In this document: positions 1-6,436 of the stretch, in pieces
How positions within the stretch are numbered: position 1 is the first letter of the stretch
Layout: each line of letters opens with the position of its first letter
Assembly (NCBI GenBank): GCA_029938555.1
Contig: JAOZUR010000014.1
Coordinates: 1 to 50,487, forward strand
Direction of reading: 5' to 3'
DNA: 50,487 bases
Source of the DNA: Candidatus Sabulitectum sp.
GTDB lineage: Bacteria; Fermentibacterota; Fermentibacteria; Fermentibacterales; JCC-6
Notes under the pieces: model-generated
Databases searched by the model: none
What the model was told of the DNA's origin: nothing
Seen by the model: the letters and a program-made list of their open reading frames with translations, nothing else
Position numbers and translations under genes: made by a program

Positions 1-49
1 TTTACTTGATTTCTTTTAGTGGTGGTTGTGAAAAGAAAAGGAATTATTC

Positions 50-892
50 ATGAAACATGAACCGTGGGAATTGGTGATGCGGGCGCAGGTGATACTGCGT
101 CAGGCTAGTAAGAGTTGTGTTTGTAACACAGGGATGATGGCTGATCTTAATAAGATTACTGATGAGTTGGAATTGGCCTTGAGTGGGGATGAGCCCACAG
201 CTGGGGAAGTCTTGCGGATACTTGGGCATGAGTTGAAGTCACCGGTGGCAGCTATTGTTAGTTTACTGCATGCTGTTGAGATAGGGTATGTGAAGAACCC
301 AGAGAATTCCTTAAGAATGATAGGCAGAGCCCGTAAGAGGGCAGAGGAACTGGTTCCACTGGTTACTGATATTATGGTGCTGGGTAATCTAACTGGTGCA
401 GACCCGTCTGAGCTTGATGAAAAGGTTAGCATGTTTGAAGTGTGCAGAAGTGTACATGAGTTAATGGAATTGATGTTTATGGAGAAGGGCATTTGTTTTA
501 AGTTCTTCTATCCAGAGGATGAAACCATTCTTCCTGTTCAAGGTAAAGAGACCTTTCTTCGAAGGGTTATTCAGAACCTCTGTGTTAACGCTTTTAAGTA
601 CAATAGAAGCGGAGGATGTATTTATCTTAGAGTATTCCAGGATGAATCTTCTGTGGTTGTGGAAGTCGAAGATACAGGTATGGGTATACCGACTCAGGAT
701 TTACCCCATGTCTTTGATTTTCTTTTCAGGGGTAAACAAGCAAAGCGTAACCCTGACGGAGGGCTTGGTTTGGGATTATCAATGGTTAAGCAGATCGTTC
801 AGGTTCATGGAGGAACTATTGCAGCTGAAAGTGAAGAGGAGAAGGGAACAAAAATGACTGTTCGTCTTCCAATCTGTACAGGTTGTAAGTGA
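50..892 (+). CDS. Sensor-less histidine kinase
   Basis: This 280-residue protein has a complete histidine kinase core. The phospho-acceptor H-box is LGHELKSP with His60. The N-box has Asn176 and Asn180, followed by the G1 box DTGMGI (208-213), an F-box (222-228) and the G2 box GGLGLGLS (237-244). The family autophosphorylates the His and passes the phosphate to a response regulator Asp. Only about 50 residues precede the H-box, and there is no signal peptide, membrane segment or recognisable PAS/GAF domain. It is therefore probably cytoplasmic and takes its input from another protein. No response regulator lies in the window. The ATG start is supported by AAAGGA at about 38-43. The gene converges on the lipoprotein gene ending at 916. 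Confidence 0.88.
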   Translation: MKHEPWELVMRAQVILRQASKSCVCNTGMMADLNKITDELELALSGDEPTAGEVLRILGHELKSPVAAIVSLLHAVEIGYVKNPENSLRMIGRARKRAEELVPLVTDIMVLGNLTGADPSELDEKVSMFEVCRSVHELMELMFMEKGICFKFFYPEDETILPVQGKETFLRRVIQNLCVNAFKYNRSGGCIYLRVFQDESSVVVEVEDTGMGIPTQDLPHVFDFLFRGKQAKRNPDGGLGLGLSMVKQIVQVHGGTIAAESEEEKGTKMTVRLPICTGCK

Positions 893-905
893 GTAAACTA
901 CTCAC
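889..905. terminator. Small hairpin between convergent genes
   Basis: GTGAGTA (889-895) and TACTCAC (899-905) form a perfect inverted repeat with a 3-base loop. It overlaps the kinase stop codon and precedes the convergent gene end at 916. No T-run follows on either strand, so an intrinsic terminator function is only possible. Confidence 0.25.
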
Positions 906-915
906 GAAATCATCT

Positions 916-1560
916 TCAACGGCTGCTTGAATCAAGATCGCTTAAGCTTATGCTCCAGGTATAACCTTCATCTGCCACAATAATGCTGTATCTGGAGTAG
1001 GTATCACCATCTTGGTCTTCAATGTAGATATCGTAAGTACCTGATTGAACATAAGCAGTGTAGGTATCACCAGGATATAGGGTTGCATCTTCAATATGGT
1101 TGTTGCCCCATTCTTCATCAACTGAAGATGATATCCAGATTCCATAAATATCCCAGTCGCCTAGGTCGTTGGTTATTACTATTGGTATCTGACCGGCATA
1201 CTCGATATCTGTATCAGAAGATGACATGGCATCCATGTGGTCCAGGTTAACCGTCCAGTTGAAACCATCAACACCAACTCGAATATCGTTGAGTGTGTAT
1301 GTATCGCCATCTTCGTCAGTTACTTGTAAATCGTATGATCCAGGCCGAACAAGAACCTCTGCTGTTTTACCTGGCTCAAGTATATCTGTGCCAGGAAGAT
1401 GATTTGCCCCCCATACATGGTCTGAATTTCTGCTTATGTAAACACAATTGATGTTGTAGTGTTCCAAGCCGTTGGTAACAGAAAGAGCAACCTTTTCAGT
1501 ACAGCCACTGGAAAGCAGAACTGCGATTGATACTAGAATACAGTAAGTTTTTATTTTCAT
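916..1560 (-). CDS. Lipoprotein with two WG/GxYD/DxDGDxYT modules
   Basis: This 214-residue exported lipoprotein has a signal peptide with lipobox SSGC (Cys20). It then carries two copies of the module shared by all six genes of this cluster, at about residues 26-109 and 125-210. Each copy has an ITN-like opening strand, an aromatic-rich segment, WGxNH, a PG turn, G[ST]YD and an acidic loop (DEDGDTYT in copy 1, DQDGDTYS in copy 2), ending in a W-containing strand. The alternating hydrophobic pattern suggests a small beta-sandwich. No enzymatic residues are evident. A ribosome site AAGGAGGT lies about 11 bases upstream. Function is unknown; a surface or periplasmic ligand-binding or structural role is inferred only from export and domain style. 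Confidence 0.85.
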   Translation of the reverse strand: MKIKTYCILVSIAVLLSSGCTEKVALSVTNGLEHYNINCVYISRNSDHVWGANHLPGTDILEPGKTAEVLVRPGSYDLQVTDEDGDTYTLNDIRVGVDGFNWTVNLDHMDAMSSSDTDIEYAGQIPIVITNDLGDWDIYGIWISSSVDEEWGNNHIEDATLYPGDTYTAYVQSGTYDIYIEDQDGDTYSRYSIIVADEGYTWSISLSDLDSSSR

Positions 1561-1635
1561 GTAAGATTAATACCTCCTTTATGGTAGTACCACTGAAGCT
1601 GAACAGTTATTCCAGAGTATTTTGCATGGTGTTTT

Positions 1636-1965
1636 TTAGTCAATATCTGTAGGAATAACTTCCCAATGAAGATCTTCAGTATCCACTTCTCTGTCCCAGA
1701 TCGTGTATGTGCTTCCTTCGTCATCCACCACTTGTACATCATAAGTGTCAGGAAGAACTGTGATATCAAGGGATTCACCGGGAAGAAGGATTTTCCACTC
1801 AGGCAAGGAATTAATACCCCATTCATCTTCTTCACTGCTGCTAACATAAATGTATTCAATATTGTTGTTGTCAAGATCATTGGTGATTATGATTTTTGCA
1901 GGATCATAACAACCAACTGTTAAAACAATCATCAGCAAAGCAGTTACAATTACTAGTTTTGTCAT
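1636..1965 (-). CDS. Single-module lipoprotein
   Basis: This short lipoprotein (109 residues) starts at the ATG at 1965. AAGGAG sits five bases upstream at 1971-1976, so the longer in-frame start at 1992 is unlikely. The lipobox is LTVGC (Cys19). The rest is one copy of the cluster module (about 23-107), with YVSSS, DEWG, a PG turn, DTYDVQV and DDEGSTYT. The acidic loop is slightly altered from the DxDGDxYT seen in most paralogues. It is separated from its upstream paralogue by a strong terminator at 2060-2089, so it probably has its own promoter. Function unknown. Confidence 0.82.
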   Translation of the reverse strand: MTKLVIVTALLMIVLTVGCYDPAKIIITNDLDNNNIEYIYVSSSEEDEWGINSLPEWKILLPGESLDITVLPDTYDVQVVDDEGSTYTIWDREVDTEDLHWEVIPTDID

Positions 1966-2059
1966 TTCAACTCCTTGGTATTGGCGATGCAAATTACAAT
2001 TAAGTTTCCCAGACTAGTAACCTAAAAATATGGGAATACTTGGGAAAAGTAAATACTGT

Positions 2060-2089
2060 AAAACAGGGAGCATTTCTGCTCCCTGTTTT
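2060..2089 (-). terminator. Strong intrinsic terminator after the three-module lipoprotein gene
   Basis: AAAACAGGGAGCA (2060-2072) pairs perfectly with TGCTCCCTGTTTT (2077-2089) across a 4-base loop, giving a 13-bp stem whose 3' arm ends in TTTT on both strands. It lies just downstream of the minus-strand gene ending at 2133. It therefore separates that transcript from the next paralogue starting at 1965. Confidence 0.8.
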
Positions 2090-2132
2090 GCATGTAACAA
2101 AATTAGACTGCAACAGATATAATTGAACCGTT

Positions 2133-3098
2133 TTAGTCGTCCATATCGGAAAGTTCAATTTCCCAGTAGTAGCCGTCTTCATCAACATCAACACCCCAGA
2201 GTGTGTATGTATCACCATCTACATCTTCAACTTTTAAATCATATGAGTAACCAGCTGGAACGTAGAATGTTAATTCTTCGCCTGGCTCAAGAATTTCAGA
2301 ACCAAGACGATCCTCGCCCCATGGTTCATTACTCAGGTCACCATAAGCATATAAGATGCTCCAGTCGCCAAGTCCGTTGTAGAAGGTAATTGGAGCGCCG
2401 TTTTCGGGAACATTATCTCTTTCAGAGTTGTCCATGTCAGAAAGTTCAACATCCCAGACAAAACCGTCTGCGCCTACATAAACATCCCAAAGAACATATT
2501 CATCGTCTTCGTCATCAATAACTTTGATGTCGTAGTCACCAGCAGGTACATTGAATGTGAATGATTCATCAGCAGAAATTATTTCAGAACCAAAGCGATC
2601 CTCGCCCCAATCGCCATCTTCAGTAGAACTTGCGTAGCAATAGAAGAGGTCCCAGCTACCAAGTTCGTTATTAATAGTGATTGTTGCATCACCAAAATCA
2701 TTTATTGCGGAGTTGTCCATGTCGTCAAGCACAACATCCCAAACAAAACCATCTGCGCCAACGCTTACATCACGAAGGATGTACTCGTCATCGTCTACAT
2801 CAATAACCTTGATGTCATAAGTACCGATTGGTACATCAAAAGAGAATGAATCGCCATCTTCAATTATTTCAGAACCAAAGCGATCCTCGCCCCATTCGCC
2901 ATCTTCAGCAGAACTTGCATAACAATACCATAGGTCCCATCCACCAAGCTCATTGTTGATGGTAATAGTCCCGTTTCTTACAACTTCTTCTTCAATTACT
3001 GGTTCATTTGCATCTTCAACTGGAGCTTCGCCACCACCACAGGCAAGAAAAAGCACTGGTAACACTAATAAAGCTAAAACTAGACTAGCTTTTTTCAT
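2133..3098 (-). CDS. Lipoprotein with three tandem modules
   Basis: This 321-residue lipoprotein has lipobox LFLAC (Cys20), a short acidic linker (about 24-42) and three tandem copies of the cluster module at about 43-129, 138-224 and 235-321. Copies 1 and 2 are nearly identical (both carry WGEDRFGSEII and GADGFVWDV). Copy 3 is more divergent (WGEDRLGSEIL, DVDGDTYTLWGV). The acidic loop varies: VDDDEY, DEDDEY and DVDGDTY. The repeat period is 95-96 residues. The protein is strongly acidic overall. A GGGGGGA ribosome site precedes the ATG and a strong terminator follows at 2060-2089, so it is probably a single-gene transcript. Function unknown. Confidence 0.86.
   Translation of the reverse strand: MKKASLVLALLVLPVLFLACGGGEAPVEDANEPVIEEEVVRNGTITINNELGGWDLWYCYASSAEDGEWGEDRFGSEIIEDGDSFSFDVPIGTYDIKVIDVDDDEYILRDVSVGADGFVWDVVLDDMDNSAINDFGDATITINNELGSWDLFYCYASSTEDGDWGEDRFGSEIISADESFTFNVPAGDYDIKVIDDEDDEYVLWDVYVGADGFVWDVELSDMDNSERDNVPENGAPITFYNGLGDWSILYAYGDLSNEPWGEDRLGSEILEPGEELTFYVPAGYSYDLKVEDVDGDTYTLWGVDVDEDGYYWEIELSDMDD
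2136..2972 (-). repeat. Three in-frame coding repeats, period 285-288 bp
   Basis: The module copies occupy about 2712-2972, 2427-2687 and 2136-2396. A shared stretch beginning ATTTCAGAACC (plus strand) recurs at 2866, 2581 and, with small changes, 2293. The spacing is 285 and 288 bp. Copies 1 and 2 are close at the DNA level, which indicates a recent tandem duplication or gene conversion. Confidence 0.8.
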
Positions 3099-3237
3099 AA
3101 TCCCCCCATTTTGATTTAATTTTCATTCAGGCCACCTTAACGAACAAGCAAAAATACGAAAACACAAAGGCGGAGTAAAGTCCGTTAGAAATAGGCGTGA
3201 GTTAGAACCCCTGTTCTCTTATCGATTCTTCGGAAAA

Positions 3238-3561
3238 TCAGTCTATTCCATCCAGATCAATTACCCAGTTAAAGCCTTCCGCAGGAATTTCAACAAGGTA
3301 GAGCGTGTAGCTATCGCCGTCTTCATCAATAACTTTGAGATCATATGTGCCTGGGGATACATTCACAGTGAATTCATCACCGGGAACCATGATTTCAGTT
3401 ATGAGGTTTTCTCCCCATGGATCACTTGAAGGGTCAACATAGACTTCTTCAATATTCCAAGCACCAAGGTCGTTGGTGATTTTAACTGGCGCCTGGGCAC
3501 CGCAACCAGTGAAAAGAGTTGCAATAAGTGCCAGTGTGAGCAGTGCGATAATCTTTTTCAT
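3238..3561 (-). CDS. Single-module lipoprotein
   Basis: This 107-residue lipoprotein has lipobox LFTGC (Cys20) followed directly by one cluster module (about 25-105). The module carries VKITNDLGAWNI, DPWGEN, VPGDEF, PGTYDLKV and DEDGDSYTL. It is the cleanest minimal example of the module and shows that one copy is enough for a mature protein. GGGAGGAAG lies just upstream of the ATG. A 16-base perfect palindrome sits about 75-90 bases upstream. Function unknown. Confidence 0.84.
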   Translation of the reverse strand: MKKIIALLTLALIATLFTGCGAQAPVKITNDLGAWNIEEVYVDPSSDPWGENLITEIMVPGDEFTVNVSPGTYDLKVIDEDGDSYTLYLVEIPAEGFNWVIDLDGID

Positions 3562-3634
3562 TTCTTCCTCCCATTTGAAAAAGCAGAATCAACTTTTGAA
3601 TCCGCTGGAGTTTCCCGTTAGCATTGACAAAATC

Positions 3635-3650
3635 AGAAATAATTATTTCT
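3635..3650. promoter_or_regulatory. 16-bp perfect palindrome upstream of a module lipoprotein gene
   Basis: AGAAATAATTATTTCT reads identically on both strands. It lies in the 168-base spacer between the gene starting at 3561 (minus) and the gene ending at 3730. This fits an operator for a dimeric regulator, but it is AT-rich and could be chance. Confidence 0.3.
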
Positions 3651-3729
3651 ATCGAGTTTTTGTCTTACAGGTATACTCGTACACAAAGATAAGGAAGAGT
3701 TTTGTTCAGGTAAAGTGATGCGTTTTTGC

Positions 3730-4683
3730 TTAGGGAATGTATCGATCCAGATGACTCATTCTTACATTTATAGTATGTGGCTCGTTTTCTATTGTAATAT
3801 TAGTAAAGGTATATGTATCTCCGTCTTCATCTTCTACCATGATATCGTATGAGCCTGGCTCTAGGGGGATTGAAAATTGTTCTTTAACTTCGATGGCTGA
3901 AGAACCTAGGTTATTGGTACTCCAATTGGAGTCAGTAGAATTTCTGTGATACACACCTGCAATTATCCAGCTTCCCAGGGCATTTGTAACAATCAGTCCA
4001 GGTGAAGTTGATGTTAGATTGTCCTGCTGGTTTCGCAGGAAATCTCTGGTTACTTCCCAGCAATAGTTTATTTGGTTGGACGATATATCCACTGAAGCAC
4101 ATGTATACTCATCAGCTGAGTCATCTTCTGCCAATAGGAAATAACTCCCTGGCGGCACTCTTACATTTAAAGTTTTGGTTGGAAACAAAATAAACGATCC
4201 CAGCATGTCATCTGCGTTTTCAGTGCTTTCGTCTGAGTTATAGATATTTATCCAGTAAATATCTCTTGAAACCAGAGAATTAGTTATTTTGATAGTTCCG
4301 GTGCCTGAACCGGCCCAGTATTCTCCTCCAGATTCTATTGTTTGTTCAAATAGTGATCGGTTTTCCATGGTTAGTTGAACCAGAGGTTTTTCTGTAGAGT
4401 CTGTAGTTATAAATTCAGATAGGTACAAACCTCCTTCTGTGTCAACTGCTCGTATGGAAGTTGTATTTTTCGGTATTGATAACTCGACCATTCCAGCAGG
4501 TTCAAGATTGTTGTTAAGAAAGTCAACAGTATCAGTATTGAGGTAGATACTTTCTATTGTTATGTCTGGCAGGCAGTTCTCAACTTGAATTAGAATAATA
4601 TCAGGTGAGTTGAATTTCAGAAAAAGAGTGATTGCTGATGATACAATTATCAGGGAGATGAAAAGAACGGTTTTACGGCTCAT
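3730..4683 (-). CDS. Membrane-anchored protein with three diverged modules
   Basis: This 317-residue protein has an N-terminal hydrophobic helix (about residues 6-23) and no lipobox Cys, unlike its five paralogues. Three modules follow. Two are badly eroded (about 27-106 and 129-214): they lack WG, and the acidic loop is reduced to DTEGGLY in one and DDSADEY in the other. The third (about 229-314) is good, with SGSYDI-like GSYDIMV and DEDGDTYTF. The ATG at 4683 has AGGA five bases upstream. It overlaps the end of the upstream paralogue by 11 bases, so the two are probably co-translated. Function unknown. Confidence 0.78.
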   Translation of the reverse strand: MSRKTVLFISLIIVSSAITLFLKFNSPDIILIQVENCLPDITIESIYLNTDTVDFLNNNLEPAGMVELSIPKNTTSIRAVDTEGGLYLSEFITTDSTEKPLVQLTMENRSLFEQTIESGGEYWAGSGTGTIKITNSLVSRDIYWINIYNSDESTENADDMLGSFILFPTKTLNVRVPPGSYFLLAEDDSADEYTCASVDISSNQINYCWEVTRDFLRNQQDNLTSTSPGLIVTNALGSWIIAGVYHRNSTDSNWSTNNLGSSAIEVKEQFSIPLEPGSYDIMVEDEDGDTYTFTNITIENEPHTINVRMSHLDRYIP

Positions 4684-5446
4684 CACGATCCTGAATTGTT
4701 AATTCCCAAAGAATCCCCTGGTCTGTTAGTTCAACTTGCCAGAGAGTGTAGTTATTACCATCAGAATCTATTACACGGATGTCATAAATACCTGCATCTA
4801 ACCAGATTCCCATTTCTGCTGCAGTTCCTAAAATGCTTGAACTAAGCCAGTCGTCTCCCCAAGAGTCACTGTTGCTGGAAGAGCAATAGACATGCCAGAT
4901 TGAAAGCTGTTCAAGGCTATTTTTTAGACTGAATTCACAATCTCCAGTACCAGCTGAAATGTAAGTAGGGGATATGGCTACAGAATTCTGAGGGTCTGTA
5001 GCAGGCAGCCCTGCAAAGGCCTCTGAAAGAAAAACATTCAATACTGGAACCAAATTCAGTTTCCATTGATTATTTTCATTAACAAACTCGTAAGACTGAA
5101 CCTGATCGCCTTGCCCAGATAACAAAATGGCAATTTCATTTCTAAAGTCGACTGAGATTATTGTTTCAGAAAATTGAAGCAGATTTGTTTCGGATAAAAG
5201 GGATATTAGTAATTTTTCCCCTTTATTGTCAAAAGGTACTCCTGCCTGAGTATAAACTTCTGCAACAGTGTCAAGAAGTTGTAATGATTCTATAGAAAGA
5301 CCACTGGACAGATTTTGCCAGTTCTCGCTATTTATATTTGTCATAAGGTCGTTGTAGCTGTTCACAATTTCTTTCTGTTGGTTGCTCCAACCTAGGCATG
5401 CTACCATCAATAAAAAAGCAGAAAAAAACAATTGTTTCTTTTTCAC
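4673..5446 (-). CDS. Lipoprotein with a unique N-terminal domain and a C-terminal module
   Basis: This 257-residue protein starts at GTG (5446), with AAGGAG six bases upstream at 5453-5458. It has lipobox MVAC (Cys17). Residues about 22-150 form a mainly helical-then-beta domain not seen in the paralogues. Its layout resembles small NTF2-like or DUF4878-type secreted domains, but I cannot assign it. Residues about 170-255 are one cluster module with DSWGDDW, AGIYDIRV and DSDGNNYTLW. It is the first gene of a two-gene unit, has a good sigma70-like promoter, and is divergent from the GGDEF gene. Confidence 0.8.
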   Translation of the reverse strand: MKKKQLFFSAFLLMVACLGWSNQQKEIVNSYNDLMTNINSENWQNLSSGLSIESLQLLDTVAEVYTQAGVPFDNKGEKLLISLLSETNLLQFSETIISVDFRNEIAILLSGQGDQVQSYEFVNENNQWKLNLVPVLNVFLSEAFAGLPATDPQNSVAISPTYISAGTGDCEFSLKNSLEQLSIWHVYCSSSNSDSWGDDWLSSSILGTAAEMGIWLDAGIYDIRVIDSDGNNYTLWQVELTDQGILWELTIQDRDEP

Positions 5447-5478
5447 GGAAAACTCCTTTCCCAGTTTGTTTCACCTAA

Positions 5479-5507
5479 ACTCTACCCATTTATTGTCAGT
5501 CAGTCAA
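5479..5507 (-). promoter_or_regulatory. Promoter of the minus-strand lipoprotein pair
   Basis: On the minus strand TTGACT (5507-5502) is followed after 17 bases by TAGAGT (5484-5479). This is a reasonable -35/-10 pair about 30 bases upstream of the GTG at 5446. Confidence 0.45.
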
Positions 5508-5517
5508 CATCACCTGT

Positions 5518-5546
5518 TTGAGAGAATAAATATAGATTATTATAGG
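5518..5546 (+). promoter_or_regulatory. Promoter of the GGDEF/cofactor block
   Basis: TTGAGA (5518-5523) and TATAGG (5541-5546) are spaced by 17 bases, about 30 bases upstream of the ATG at 5576. This ATG is also preceded by an excellent GGAGGAAA ribosome site. The surrounding DNA is AT-rich, so chance matches are likely. Confidence 0.35.
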
Positions 5547-5575
5547 TTTTAATTGTAAAGTAACCGGAGGAAATT

Positions 5576-6436
5576 ATGCAAGGTGTTTCATTTCCCAGAA
5601 TGGTTGAACTGGATGCAGTTACAGGGCTTCCCCCTAGGAAGATGTTAGATAAGGATCTTCCTGTATTGTTAAGAGCGATGGGGCCCCCTGGTTTGCCTAT
5701 GTGTGCTATTATGATTGATATTGATCATTTTAAAAGGTTCAATGATAAATACGGACATAAAATAGGGGATCTTGTTCTTCGGCATGTATCATCAATTATC
5801 AGGAAGTCAGTAAAATTTCGTGGAGAGGCTTACAGGTATGGCGGTGAAGAAATTACCGTGCTTTTGCTTAATACAACCGGGGCTGAAGGGCTAGTGACCG
5901 CTCAAAGAATATGTTCAGCTGTTGGTAACTCAGAGATTGTTGCCATGGTGAAAGGCAAAGAAGAGCTTCTTAATGTTCGAATTTCTCTAGGAGTAGCATC
6001 CACAGATACAGTAGCAGGCTCAGAGGTACTTGTTTGTGCGGATCAGTCAGTGTATAAGGCCAAATCTTTTGGAAGGAATCAGGCTGTTCTTTTCAAAAAA
6101 AATGCAGGTCGTTTTTATGCTACCACAACAATTGATGTTCATTTCCCAGGCACTACATCTATCATTGGTGGCACCTATATTTTACTTAAAAAATGGTTTA
6201 GTCGTGGTGATATTTCTGAAATTGAAGCAAGAGTAATAAAAGATCCGAATAATGATACTGCTGATTTTGCTGAAGCTCCAGTTCCATTTTTTGGGGTTGT
6301 TGAGGCGGAAATTCGCGGAAAAGTAAGTGCAATTGAACGACATAAAGGTCATACCTATTTCAAATTCGAGGTAAAAAGCGAAATTATAGATTTGATGTTT
6401 AAATATATCCAGGATGCAAATAATGCCAATAATTAA
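5576..6436 (+). CDS. GGDEF-domain protein, probable diguanylate cyclase
   Basis: This 286-residue cytoplasmic protein has a GGDEF domain at about 10-175. It shows the DAVTGLPPR entry motif, the metal-binding IDIDHFKRFND segment and active-site GGEEI (89-93). This variant keeps both acidic residues but has Ile in place of the final Phe. The product expected for the family is c-di-GMP. The RxxD inhibitory site normally just before the signature is absent (RGEA here), so product feedback is unlikely. Residues about 178-286 form an unrecognised C-terminal domain, possibly a PilZ-like beta barrel, but no RxxxR motif is clear. It overlaps the next gene. Confidence 0.82.
   Translation: MQGVSFPRMVELDAVTGLPPRKMLDKDLPVLLRAMGPPGLPMCAIMIDIDHFKRFNDKYGHKIGDLVLRHVSSIIRKSVKFRGEAYRYGGEEITVLLLNTTGAEGLVTAQRICSAVGNSEIVAMVKGKEELLNVRISLGVASTDTVAGSEVLVCADQSVYKAKSFGRNQAVLFKKNAGRFYATTTIDVHFPGTTSIIGGTYILLKKWFSRGDISEIEARVIKDPNNDTADFAEAPVPFFGVVEAEIRGKVSAIERHKGHTYFKFEVKSEIIDLMFKYIQDANNANN

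Noticed and set aside
3730-4683. Idea that the poorly matching modules here reflect a frameshifted pseudogene
   Set aside because: The frame is open throughout with a good start and ribosome site, and the diverged modules keep the strand pattern, so it reads as a diverged functional gene.
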